A stretch of DNA of 64,000 nucleotides from contig NZ_CP183332.1 of assembly GCF_048541825.1 (NCBI RefSeq), forward strand, positions 868,001-932,000, in the 5' to 3' direction. Origin of the DNA: Caulobacter sp048541825 (GTDB lineage: Bacteria; Pseudomonadota; Alphaproteobacteria; Caulobacterales; Caulobacteraceae). Made by a program: the position numbers and the translations under genes. Each line of letters opens with the position of its first letter. Position 1 is the stretch's first letter. The notes beneath the pieces were generated by a model. The model worked only from the letters and a program-made list of their open reading frames with translations, searched no databases and was not told the DNA's origin. Positions 1 through 7,448 of the stretch are shown piece by piece.

Positions 1-641
1 GCGCCGCGCGTGATATCGCGCGCGTCGAACGCGTGCGTGGCCCGATGGACCACGGTCATCAGGTCTGGACGTAGATCGGGCCCAAAGGCCTCGAACGGCG
101 CCATGCGCCTAACGACGCCGTCGGCGTCAAAACTGACATGCACCAGGCCCAGACCGGCCGCGCCGCGCGCGATCTCCGGACGCGGGCCAACCAGTTGCAG
201 AGGCGCGCCTTCGCCTGAGCCGGGCTCGATGAATTGCGGCAGATAGACCCGTCCTGACAGGGCGATGGCATTGGCCAGGGCGACGTCATCGCTTGGCGTG
301 GCCGCCGGTTGGCTGAACAGCACGTCATAGACGATGGTCCGCGCGCCGGCCTGGCTGAGCTGGTCGATCATCCGGGCGTGGGCCGTGCGTGACCAGGGCC
401 AGGCGCCCATGTCCCGCAGGCTCCTTTCATCGACCTCGACGATCAGGATGGAGGGATCGACCGGCCGCGACGAGGCGCGTTGCAGGGCGTCGTAGAGAAT
501 GTTGTCCAGGCGCGTCGTGAGCGGGCTGGCGGTCAGGCCGGCCAGGGTCAGGCTGGTCAGGGCGGCCACCAGCAGCCAGGTCAGCAAGCGCCGGCGCGGC
601 GACGCGGCCGCCTGGTCAAGCAGTCTGCCGGGCGAGTTCAA
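1..641 (-). CDS. CHASE2-domain membrane sensor protein (3' end outside window)
   Basis: This leftward gene starts at a TTG four bases after the stop of the FecR/LysM gene and runs off the window edge, so only about 213 N-terminal residues are seen. A basic stretch (PRRR) precedes one membrane helix at about residues 19-37. The rest reads as an extracytoplasmic CHASE2 sensor domain, with the typical ILIVEVDERSL and VYDVLF segments. In known families CHASE2 is followed by further membrane helices and a cytoplasmic output domain, often an adenylate/guanylate cyclase or a kinase. Which one is present here cannot be seen. The tight spacing puts it in one operon with the FecR/LysM protein and the OmpR-type regulator upstream. 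An ATG start is not available in this frame near the gene start. Confidence 0.8.
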   Translation of the reverse strand, partial: MNSPGRLLDQAAASPRRRLLTWLLVAALTSLTLAGLTASPLTTRLDNILYDALQRASSRPVDPSILIVEVDERSLRDMGAWPWSRTAHARMIDQLSQAGARTIVYDVLFSQPAATPSDDVALANAIALSGRVYLPQFIEPGSGEGAPLQLVGPRPEIARGAAGLGLVHVSFDADGVVRRMAPFEAFGPDLRPDLMTVVHRATHAFDARDITRG

Positions 642-644
642 AAT

Positions 645-1994
645 CTAACGACCGATCTGCAGGGTCTGCATTGGCCCGACCTTTTCGGCGAAAGTCCCAC
701 CCTTGAAGCGCACAGCGCTGACCCGCCAGCCATAGGTTCCGGGCGGTAGATCGGTCAGCGTCAGTTGCGGTTCGGACAGGCCCGGCTGGTCGATGACCGG
801 CGAGGTCGTGTCGGCGCCCGCGAAGAGCTGGAACCGGTAAACACGCACGCCATCGCCCGCCGCGCTCCAGCGGAACAGGAAGTTTCGGTGCTTGCCCGAG
901 ACCTGGGCGCTGGGCGTGGCGCCCGGCTCGAGCACGTCCAGATCACGGTCGAAGCTATAGTCGGCAGGCAGCCCCTCAAGGCCGCCGGCGTCCAGAGCGG
1001 TCAGGCGTACGAAATAGGTGCCGTTGGCGATCTCGCCGAACTCGGCGGCGGGGGCCTGCGTGTCGGCCTCGGCGAAGACCTCGACAAAGCCGGCGTCGCG
1101 CGACAGGGCCAGACGATAGATGGCCGCGCCCTGCAGGGGTTCGACGGCGAAACGGACGATCTTGTCACCCTGGCGCTGGCCGCCTTCGCCCAGCTTGGGG
1201 GCAGGCAGCAGCGCGATCGGCGCGCTGACGCCGGCGGGCGTGGCGCTGACGCCGAAACCGGCGGGCACGGGCGGACCTTCGGTCGAGGTCGAGGCCAGGT
1301 CGACGCCGACCGCGCCTTTCAACACTTCAGTCTGGGCCCTGGCGCCCGTCGGGTCCTGGCCGACGCGGAACTCTGTACCGCGCACCGCCGAGATCGAGAC
1401 CGGGGTGCGCACCTCGAAACGTCCGCCCGGATTGGGATTGGGCGTGGCCGAGATCGTCCCGCGGCCCTGGTCCATCTGGAAGACCCGCTGGGGCGCATTG
1501 TTGAGAATGATCTGGCGCATGCGATCGATACGCAGGCTGGTGTTCGAGGGCAGGGTGACGCGCGAGTCATCGGCCATCTCGAAGGTGGCGAAGCCGCCTG
1601 GGCCCGTGATCAGGCGCTGGCCCTCGACCAGGACCATGCCGGCGCGCGCCGGGGCGCGGGCGCCATTGGTCTCAAGATCTACCGCGCCACTGACAGCGCT
1701 GAGCCGCGCGTCGATGGGCGTGCTCTTCAGCAGCTTGGGATCGATCTTCAGGGTCGAGCCGATCTTGAGGGCGCGCGGCCGGGCGATCTGGTTGGCGCGC
1801 TGCACCTGCAGATAGTCGCCGGGCTTGTTCAGATAGGCGGCCCCCAGGCCGATCAAGGTGTCGCCTGGCCTGACCACATAGGCCACGGGCGTATCGAGGG
1901 GCGGCGCTGCGAAAGCCGCAGTAGCGGTGGTCAGGCCCAGGATGGAGGCGAAGGGGCCGGCGGCGAGAAGAGTCAGGTCGCGCTTGGACGTCAT
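645..1994 (-). CDS. Periplasmic LysM and FecR domain protein
   Basis: A 449-residue exported protein. A signal peptide covers about residues 1-29 (cleavage near AFA-AP). A LysM peptidoglycan-binding domain follows at about 38-84, with the typical YVVRPGDTLIGLG opening, then a FecR domain at about 105-220 (VEGQRLITGPGGFATFEMAD). The C-terminal third looks like beta-sandwich repeats ending in PPGTYGWRVSAV, similar to fibronectin-type folds. LysM suggests anchoring to the cell wall; FecR domains usually pass or bind signals in the periplasm. It overlaps the upstream response regulator by 4 bp and is followed directly by the CHASE2 gene, so the three products probably form one sensing unit. Its ligand cannot be told from sequence. 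Confidence 0.88.
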   Translation of the reverse strand: MTSKRDLTLLAAGPFASILGLTTATAAFAAPPLDTPVAYVVRPGDTLIGLGAAYLNKPGDYLQVQRANQIARPRALKIGSTLKIDPKLLKSTPIDARLSAVSGAVDLETNGARAPARAGMVLVEGQRLITGPGGFATFEMADDSRVTLPSNTSLRIDRMRQIILNNAPQRVFQMDQGRGTISATPNPNPGGRFEVRTPVSISAVRGTEFRVGQDPTGARAQTEVLKGAVGVDLASTSTEGPPVPAGFGVSATPAGVSAPIALLPAPKLGEGGQRQGDKIVRFAVEPLQGAAIYRLALSRDAGFVEVFAEADTQAPAAEFGEIANGTYFVRLTALDAGGLEGLPADYSFDRDLDVLEPGATPSAQVSGKHRNFLFRWSAAGDGVRVYRFQLFAGADTTSPVIDQPGLSEPQLTLTDLPPGTYGWRVSAVRFKGGTFAEKVGPMQTLQIGR

Positions 1995-2725
1995 GCTTGG
2001 GTCGCTCCGGCTTCGGCGTCCGCCTCACGGCAGCCCTGTGGATCACAGGCCTCCAGACGATAACCGAAACCATAAACCGTCGTCAGGCGAAAGCCGTTGG
2101 CGGGACGAAGCTGCAGCTTTGAGCGCAATCGCGAGACATGGGCATCCAGGGTGCGGGTCTCCAGATCCGGACGCTGGCCCCAGACCCGGCGCAGCAGATA
2201 CTCGCGCGAGAGGGGGCGGGCCAGGTTGTTGAACAGGATCGTCGCCAGCTGGAATTCCTTGGGCGTCAGGGCCTCGACATGGTCCTCCCAACTGGCCGTG
2301 TGGGCGCCGGGATCCATACGATAGGGGCCGTGCTGCTCGACCTGCTGGGTGGTCGATGGGCGATAGACCCGACGCGCCAGGGCGTTGACCCGCGCCAGCA
2401 GCACCTGCGGCTGCAACGGCTTGACGATATAGTCGTCAGCGCCGGCGTTCAGGCCCTCGACCAGATCGGCTTCGATCGAACGGCTGGTGAGCAGCAGCAC
2501 GGGCGGCGGTGTGGTCAGCATCTCGTCGAGGCGACGCAGGGTCTCGATGCCGGAAAGATCGGGCATGTTCCAGTCGATGATCAGCAGATCGAAGGTCTGG
2601 CGGCGCAATTCGGTCAGCAGCCGCTCGGGATGGGTAAAGCTGACACACTCGTACCCGGCGGGACCCAGCAAGCCGGCGACCAGCGCATTGTGACTCTCGT
2701 CGTCGTCGAGAAGGGCGACTTTCAT
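1991..2725 (-). CDS. OmpR/PhoB-family response regulator
   Basis: A 244-residue two-domain regulator. The receiver domain (about 1-120) has the acidic pocket at D7-D9, the likely phosphoacceptor D51 in IIDWNMPD, and the conserved lysine in DDYIVKP. The C-terminal winged-helix DNA-binding domain (about 135-230) has the usual LTPKEFQLATILF and DAHVSRLRSKL motifs. It is the first gene of a leftward operon with the LysM/FecR and CHASE2 proteins, and its last four bases overlap the FecR start. No histidine kinase is adjacent within the window, so its phosphodonor is unknown. The CHASE2 protein could be the partner if its hidden output domain is a kinase. Confidence 0.93.
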   Translation of the reverse strand: MKVALLDDDESHNALVAGLLGPAGYECVSFTHPERLLTELRRQTFDLLIIDWNMPDLSGIETLRRLDEMLTTPPPVLLLTSRSIEADLVEGLNAGADDYIVKPLQPQVLLARVNALARRVYRPSTTQQVEQHGPYRMDPGAHTASWEDHVEALTPKEFQLATILFNNLARPLSREYLLRRVWGQRPDLETRTLDAHVSRLRSKLQLRPANGFRLTTVYGFGYRLEACDPQGCREADAEAGATQA

Positions 2726-2982
2726 GCGCTCACTTGTAGAGAAGTATTTCGCGCGCCCCGCTCGAGGCGGGGCGCACGGCGGTCGCCCGTCTGTCCGGTG
2801 GGGGGGATCCAGATGATCGTCCGCCCATTTGGAATACCTTGTTCGCCCATGCGCCGCGCTAGGCCAAGCAAGGATTTTACAATGGTTTACAGTCGGGTCG
2901 AGCGGCTTTCATTCGGCGGCTGAGCCGAGGCGAGCTTGAAAGGTGTTGCGCGCAGCGGTTGGCTGTCTTCCGGCGGGAAATC

Positions 2983-3250
2983 GGCGCCGGCCACGTGCAG
3001 TTACGAGTCGATGCCGCCCTTGCGCACGAGATCCAGTTGGGCCGCGTCGATCCTGGAGTTCAGCGCCCTCTGCCGACCTCCGGGGGCCCGGTTCAACTGG
3101 CCTATCTTCTCGTCCAGGGTCAGCTGGGCGATGAGCGACTTGATCAGGATTGAGTACCGTGAAAGAGGCGCGGGCCGCGCTGGCGAAGGCGAGGGCGGTG
3201 ACACTGGCCAGCAGAGCGCGGCGGTTGGGCCCTGTGGCGATTGCCGACAT
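2983..3250 (-). pseudogene. Remnant of a GH3 beta-glucosidase (BglX-like) N-terminus
   Basis: An ATG at 3250 opens a Tat/Sec-like signal peptide (NRRALLASVTALAFASAARA). The frame is then lost near 3135-3165, and homology continues in another frame as LIAQLTLDEKIGQL, GRQRALNSRIDAAQLD and VRKGGIDS, the classic start of periplasmic GH3 beta-glucosidases. A stop codon at 3001-3003 replaces the tyrosine expected before LHVAGA, and similarity ends near 2983. The remaining roughly 650 residues of such an enzyme are absent. This is therefore a dead N-terminal stub with at least one frameshift, one nonsense change and a large deletion. The rest of the 2726-3418 gap shows no convincing gene. Confidence 0.7.
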
Positions 3251-3366
3251 TCCTGGTCTCCCGTAACGGCCCCTGCAAAGCGGAGCTCTTTGATGTCCAT
3301 CCGGCCGGGGCCGTGGCGGCGCACTACAGAAGGTCGCAGTTCTGACAACGCTGTCAAACACTGATC

Positions 3367-3393
3367 GTAAAAAGGCCGGAATGACCCGGCCTT
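3367..3393 (-). terminator. Rho-independent terminator after the DUF6481 gene
   Basis: On the minus strand AAGGCCGG and CCGGCCTT form an 8-bp stem (3386-3393 with 3372-3379) around a short loop, followed by a run of T. It lies about 26 bp past the stop codon of the gene ending at 3419, a classic terminator layout. Confidence 0.8.
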
Positions 3394-3418
3394 CATCGTG
3401 CTTGTTTTAAGCCGTAAG

Positions 3419-3778
3419 CTAGTTGCGCGCCTTTCGGGCGGCGTACTTGCTGTCGCGCTTGGCCTTGGCCTCAGCGCTGGACAGAGCCTTGCGTTCCTTG
3501 GTGGCACCACGCTTGAGGCTGAGCACGGCAGCAGCGCTGTCAGCGATGGCTTGTTCGGCGGCCTGGATCTTGTCGGCCACAACCTGGCGGGCGGCGGCGC
3601 GTTCTTCGGCGCGGTCAGCTCGAACTTGCTTCAGTTCGGCGGCCTTGACAGCTTCGCGGCTCTCGAAGTTTGGATCGACGACGGCAGGCTTGGGCTTGAA
3701 CTTTTCAAGCAGCGCCTTTTTGGCGTCGGCCGCGGTCTGGAGTCTGGTGGAGAAATTGGTGCGCAGGGTTTCGTTCAT
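3419..3778 (-). CDS. DUF6481 family small basic protein
   Basis: A 119-residue, alanine- and lysine-rich protein, mostly predicted helix, with a probable coiled-coil stretch from about 35 to 110 (KAAELKQVRADRAEERAAAR). It has no signal peptide and no membrane segment, and its tail is very basic (AKRDSKYAARKARN). It resembles the DUF6481 family of alphaproteobacteria, whose function is not known to me. The basic tail could bind nucleic acid, but this is only inference. It is followed by a clear terminator and lies just downstream of the cold-shock gene on the same strand, 102 bp apart. Confidence 0.8.
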   Translation of the reverse strand: MNETLRTNFSTRLQTAADAKKALLEKFKPKPAVVDPNFESREAVKAAELKQVRADRAEERAAARQVVADKIQAAEQAIADSAAAVLSLKRGATKERKALSSAEAKAKRDSKYAARKARN

Positions 3779-3847
3779 AAGACCTCGAATTTCGAAGGGG
3801 GAAAACCCCGTGTGTCATTCGAGGTTGATAGTCAGGAAAGCCAGGCT

Positions 3848-3872
3848 GGAGCGCGGGACGGGCCCGCGCTCC
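3848..3872 (-). terminator. Stem-loop downstream of the cold-shock gene
   Basis: GGAGCGCGGG (3848-3857) and CCCGCGCTCC (3863-3872) form a perfect 10-bp stem with a 5-nt loop, 9 bp past the end of the cold-shock gene. There is no T run after it, so it may act in RNA stability or as an attenuator rather than as an efficient intrinsic terminator. Confidence 0.4.
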
Positions 3873-3880
3873 GATTAGGC

Positions 3881-4099
3881 TTAGGCAGCTTGGAGCTGGC
3901 CGGCCGACATCTTGCCGCTGCGCTGGTCGCGCTCGAGTTCGTAGGACAGCTTCTGGCCTTCGTTCAGCGAACCCAGGGTCGAACGCTCGACCGCCGAGAT
4001 GTGCACGAAAACGTCCGCGCCGCCGTCGTCAGGTTGAATGAAGCCAAAGCCCTTGGTGGAGTTAAACCACTTCACGGTACCGGTCGTCATGATGGTCAC
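3881..4099 (-). CDS. Cold-shock domain protein (CspA family)
   Basis: A 72-residue single cold-shock domain, an RNA/ssDNA chaperone of the cytoplasm. It shows TVKWFNSTKGFGFIQPDDGG with RNP1 (KGFGFIQ) and RNP2 (DVFVHISAV). Two in-frame ATGs, four codons apart (MTIM, MTTG), are possible starts; the usual family start would be MTTGTVKWF at 4087. A purine-rich GAAAGGTGA precedes the first ATG at a good distance, so the longer form is given. The region upstream is AT-rich and could hold a long 5' leader, as is common for such genes. Confidence 0.95.
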   Translation of the reverse strand: MTIMTTGTVKWFNSTKGFGFIQPDDGGADVFVHISAVERSTLGSLNEGQKLSYELERDQRSGKMSAGQLQAA

Positions 4100-4453
4100 C
4101 TTTCAGGTGAATAGGGCCGCGCGGCTCGAATGTGAGCCGCGTGATCAAATTTTCGGAGAGGATCGTGATGGGCTCGAAGCTCGATCCTGAGACAAAGCGT
4201 TGGAGAGCAATCGAACCAAATCGTCATTTAATACGCACACCATACTCGAAAAATATCGAGGGCGCAATGTCTGTAAAATGGAAGAAAATTCGGAACGAGC
4301 TTGGAGTTCTGGGAAAATAAAATTGATCCGGAATATCTTGTGCGCCTCAGCCGAAATTTCATCCAGCGTTGCCAGTGGACATGCCGGCGGGTGCGAAACT
4401 TTTCCAGGAACCATCGATTTGCACGCGCCAGCGCGCAGGCGCGGCACGGCCAA
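4100..4453. other. AT-rich patch between the cold-shock gene and the next gene
   Basis: From about 4140 to 4390 the composition is clearly more AT-rich than the rest of the window. It may combine the cold-shock promoter and leader on the minus strand with foreign DNA. One small plus-strand reading frame with a good ribosome site (4168-4320) lies in it. Nothing else was recognised. Confidence 0.5.
4168..4320 (+). CDS. Possible small basic protein in AT-rich DNA
   Basis: A 50-residue frame starting MGSKLDPETKRWRAIEPN and ending ELGVLGK. A strong ribosome site (GGAGAGG, 4155-4161) sits 6 nt before the ATG. The product is basic and tryptophan-containing, without signal peptide or membrane helix, and I do not recognise a family. 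Codon use is AT-richer than its neighbours, which suggests either transfer or non-coding leader DNA of the divergent cold-shock gene. A longer frame in the same phase opens at 4132. Confidence 0.35.
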   Translation: MGSKLDPETKRWRAIEPNRHLIRTPYSKNIEGAMSVKWKKIRNELGVLGK

Positions 4454-4792
4454 CTAGGCGTGCGCCGCCTTGGCGACGGCCGTCGCGCGCAGGACCTTGG
4501 CCTGTTCAGGCGCGACCTGTTCGAAGATCACGGCCAGGTGCTGCTCCTTGGCGTGATCGTTGTGCAGGTCCCAGGCCAGTGAGATCGGCAGACGCAGGCG
4601 CGAGCCGCCGTCCAGCCGCACGACCAGTACCCGCCAGCTGAAGCCTTCGCCCGCTTCGCCCAGCGGATCCTTGAACTCCAGCGGCGCCGGATCGCGCAGC
4701 ATGAAGTCGCGCTCGGGCCTGGCGTCGAACCAGGCCTTGTCGGCCAGGGCGGTGACATCGGCGACAACCTTGCCGGAGAGTTTGCGGGCCAT
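4454..4792 (-). CDS. Conserved hypothetical protein
   Basis: A 112-residue protein starting MARKLSGKVVADVTALADKAW. The start at 4792 is chosen because AGGAG lies about ten bases upstream; the open frame extends further up to 4996 but that part has the look of non-coding sequence. It has no signal peptide or membrane helix. A central segment (FSWRVLVVRLDGGSRLRLPISLAWDL) suggests a beta-rich fold. I do not recognise a family and cannot propose a function. It stands alone, between AT-rich DNA and a 424-bp non-coding stretch. Confidence 0.65.
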   Translation of the reverse strand: MARKLSGKVVADVTALADKAWFDARPERDFMLRDPAPLEFKDPLGEAGEGFSWRVLVVRLDGGSRLRLPISLAWDLHNDHAKEQHLAVIFEQVAPEQAKVLRATAVAKAAHA

Positions 4793-5216
4793 GATGTCGG
4801 GGGCTCCTTGACGAGGGCGCTCTGTAGCAATCTCGGTGGCTCTGCGCCATCGCGTCCGGCTAGCCCTCTTGGGTGGAGGTCGGCGAGGTCGATAACCGTA
4901 ATGGCCCCATCCTGAACGAAGACGCCCCGGAAGACCGTTGCGCCCGCAACGCCAACCTGGCGGGTTTCCCACCGTCGAGACGTTCGCGCCGCCCATTTTG
5001 CGGTGAGCGTGACCACTTGTTGCTCGGCGATCTTCAATTTCATGCCGTAGTGGGTGCGCTCATTTTGTAAGGCAGTGAGGGCGGGACGACTTTTGTCTGT
5101 CCAAGGTTTAAGGGACGGGCAGGCCCAAAACCGGTATCCATCGCCAAGGATCGCGTCCGAGGGTCGAATCGGGAGAACGTCAGTTTTCCGTTCGTGGGCG
5201 CATGAGGGATTGGCTG
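4793..5216. other. 424-bp stretch with no convincing gene
   Basis: Open frames cross this stretch on the minus strand, but they have no good start signal and no recognisable motif. It probably contains the promoter of the response regulator that starts at 5217. No operator, repeat or RNA was identified. Confidence 0.4.
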
Positions 5217-5888
5217 ATGCGTATTCTGATCATCGAAGACGATATCGAGGCGGCGGGCGCGATGGCCCACGGTCTTACCGAGGCTGGCTATGAATGCGTT
5301 CACGCGCCCGATGGCGAAGCGGGCCTGAAGGAAGCTGGCAAGGGCGGCTTCGACGTGCTGATCGTCGACCGCATGATGCCCAAGAAGGATGGCGTCGAGG
5401 TCGTCGAGACCCTGCGCCGCGAAGGCGACAATACCCCGGTGCTGTTCCTGTCCGCCCTTGGCGAGGTCAGCGACCGGGTCGTGGGCCTGAAGGCCGGCGC
5501 CGATGACTATCTGGTAAAACCCTATGCCTTTGCCGAGCTGACGGCCCGCGTCGAGGCCCTGTCGCGTCGTCGTGAGACTGGCGCCGTCGCGACGACCTTG
5601 AAGGTCGGCGAACTCGAGATGAACCTGATCAACCGCACGGTCCATCGGGCTGGCAAGGAGATCGATCTCCAGCCCCGCGAGTTCCAGCTGCTGGAATTCA
5701 TGATGCGCCACGCCGGCCAGTCGGTGACCCGCACCATGCTGCTCGAGAAGGTGTGGGAATACCACTTCGACCCGCAGACCAACGTCATCGACGTTCACAT
5801 CTCGCGCCTGCGCAGCAAGATCGACAAGGGCTTCGACCGCCCGATGCTGCAGACCGTGCGCGGCGCGGGCTACCGGCTCGATCCCTAG
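5217..5888 (+). CDS. OmpR-family response regulator (CzcR/UzcR-like)
   Basis: A 223-residue regulator starting MRILIIEDD; an upstream in-frame ATG at 5202 would add five residues before the family start and is less likely. The receiver has E7-D8-D9, phosphoacceptor D51 (LIVDRMMP) and the lysine in DDYLVKPYAF. The winged-helix domain shows LQPREFQLLEFMM and DVHISRLRSKID, ending in GAGYRLDP. The histidine kinase starts 31 bp downstream, so they form a two-component operon. Proteins of this type commonly control metal or envelope responses (CzcRS/CusRS group), but the signal is not visible here. Confidence 0.95.
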   Translation: MRILIIEDDIEAAGAMAHGLTEAGYECVHAPDGEAGLKEAGKGGFDVLIVDRMMPKKDGVEVVETLRREGDNTPVLFLSALGEVSDRVVGLKAGADDYLVKPYAFAELTARVEALSRRRETGAVATTLKVGELEMNLINRTVHRAGKEIDLQPREFQLLEFMMRHAGQSVTRTMLLEKVWEYHFDPQTNVIDVHISRLRSKIDKGFDRPMLQTVRGAGYRLDP

Positions 5889-5919
5889 GAGATAGGGCGG
5901 TTCGCCGCCGAGACCCGTC

Positions 5920-7326
5920 ATGCGTCTGCCGCGCCTTCTCCGCACCACGCCGTTCCGGCTGACCCTGCTGTTCCTGGCCCTGTTCGCGGCGGCCGCCAGC
6001 GCGTTCCTGGGCTATATCTACGTGGCCACGGCCGGCGAGGTGAATCGCCGCGCCGACGCCGAGATCAGCCGCGAGATGGAGAGCCTCGAGGCGACCTATC
6101 GCCAGGGCGGCGTCAATGCCCTCAACCAGACCATCGTCGAGCGCGCCACCGGCGAGCGGCCGTTCCTGTATTTCCTGGCCGACAAGACCGGCAAGCGGAT
6201 TTCAGGTTCGATCGAGGCCTCGCCGCTTGATGATTTCGAGGGCGACGGTCCCAGCTGGTCCAGCTTCAAGGTCACAGAGGTCGATCTCGACGGCGCCGAG
6301 GTGCGCAACGCTGCGCGCGGCGTGCAGGAGCGTCTGGCCGGCGGCGAGGTGCTGTTCGTCGGCGCCGATGTGGCGGCGTCAGAGGGCTATGTCCGCAAGA
6401 TCGTCCGGGCGCTGTGGGGCGCCGGGGCGCTGGTGATCATCCTGGGTTTGGCCGGCGGCGTCCTGATCAGCCGCAACGTCTCGCGCAGCATGCAGGGGCT
6501 GGTCGACCTGGTCGCCGCCGTGCAGGCCGGCGACCTGCACGCCCGCGCCAAGCTGCGGGGCGCTCGCGACGAGTATGACGAGTTGGCCGAGGGCCTCAAC
6601 GACATGCTCGACCGCATCGAGCGTCTGATGGGCGGCCTGCGCCATGCCGGCGACGCCATCGCCCACGATCTGCGTTCACCCCTGACCCGCCTGCGCGCCC
6701 GCATGGAAGTGGCCCTGATCGACGCTGAAAACGGCAAGGGCGATCCGGTTGCGGCGCTGGAAACCGCCCTGCAGGACGCCGACGGCGTGCTGAAAACCTT
6801 CAACGCCGTGCTGGCGATCGCCCGCCTGCAGGCCGCCGGTCAGGCGCCTGACCAGCAAAGCTTCGACTCCTCGGAACTGGCCCGCGACATGGCCGAGCTT
6901 TACGAGTTCTCGTGCGAGGACAAGGGCCTGGACTTCAAGGCCGAGATCACCCCGGCCCTGAACATCCGGGGCAATCGCGAGTTCATCGCCCAGGCCCTGG
7001 CCAATCTGCTCGATAACGCCATCAAATATACCCCGTCGGGCGGGGCGATCATGTTGCGCGCGCGTCGCCGCTCGTCTGGCGAACTGGAATTCTCGATCAC
7101 CGACACCGGCCCCGGCGTGCCGGATGAGGACCGCGCCCGCGTTGTCCAGCGCTTCGTGCGCCTGGAGAACAGCCGCAGCGAGCCGGGCGCCGGCCTTGGC
7201 CTGTCACTGGTCCAGGCCGTGGCCGCCTCGCACGGCGGCCGGCTGGAACTGGCCGAAGGGCCGGGCGAGTACAACGGCATGGGGCCTGGCCTGCGGGTCG
7301 CTCTGGTGCTGCCCCGGGTCGAATAG
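5920..7326 (+). CDS. Sensor histidine kinase of the two-component pair
   Basis: A 468-residue membrane kinase. Helix one is at about residues 13-35, a periplasmic loop of about 120 residues follows, then helix two at about 163-185 (GAGALVIILGLAGGVLI), and a HAMP domain. The HisKA domain carries phospho-histidine H249 in IAHDLRSPLTRLRARME. The ATP-binding domain has the N box (ANLLDNAIKYTPSGG), a DTGPGVP G1 box and GAGLGLSLV. It is co-transcribed with the response regulator just upstream and presumably phosphorylates it. The short periplasmic sensor region has no named domain that I can recognise. A GC hairpin follows the stop. Confidence 0.95.
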   Translation: MRLPRLLRTTPFRLTLLFLALFAAAASAFLGYIYVATAGEVNRRADAEISREMESLEATYRQGGVNALNQTIVERATGERPFLYFLADKTGKRISGSIEASPLDDFEGDGPSWSSFKVTEVDLDGAEVRNAARGVQERLAGGEVLFVGADVAASEGYVRKIVRALWGAGALVIILGLAGGVLISRNVSRSMQGLVDLVAAVQAGDLHARAKLRGARDEYDELAEGLNDMLDRIERLMGGLRHAGDAIAHDLRSPLTRLRARMEVALIDAENGKGDPVAALETALQDADGVLKTFNAVLAIARLQAAGQAPDQQSFDSSELARDMAELYEFSCEDKGLDFKAEITPALNIRGNREFIAQALANLLDNAIKYTPSGGAIMLRARRRSSGELEFSITDTGPGVPDEDRARVVQRFVRLENSRSEPGAGLGLSLVQAVAASHGGRLELAEGPGEYNGMGPGLRVALVLPRVE

Positions 7327-7334
7327 CGGGCAGG

Positions 7335-7353
7335 GCGCCGGTTTAGCCGGCGC
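7335..7353 (+). terminator. GC stem-loop after the two-component operon
   Basis: GCGCCGG and CCGGCGC form a 7-bp stem with loop TTTAG, 8 bp after the kinase stop. No clear T run follows, so termination strength is uncertain. Confidence 0.45.
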
Positions 7354-7448
7354 GCACCTCGCAACTGTGGACGGCCTGCGGTTCGGGGTCGAACGTCGGG
7401 CGAGGCTGGTCCAAGGTCGTCTTCCACTCCACGGACGCGAGCACCCGC

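Noticed and set aside
765..2063. Long open frames opposite the FecR/LysM and regulator genes
   Set aside because: They mirror the real minus-strand genes, lack ribosome sites and show no family motifs; typical of high-GC DNA.
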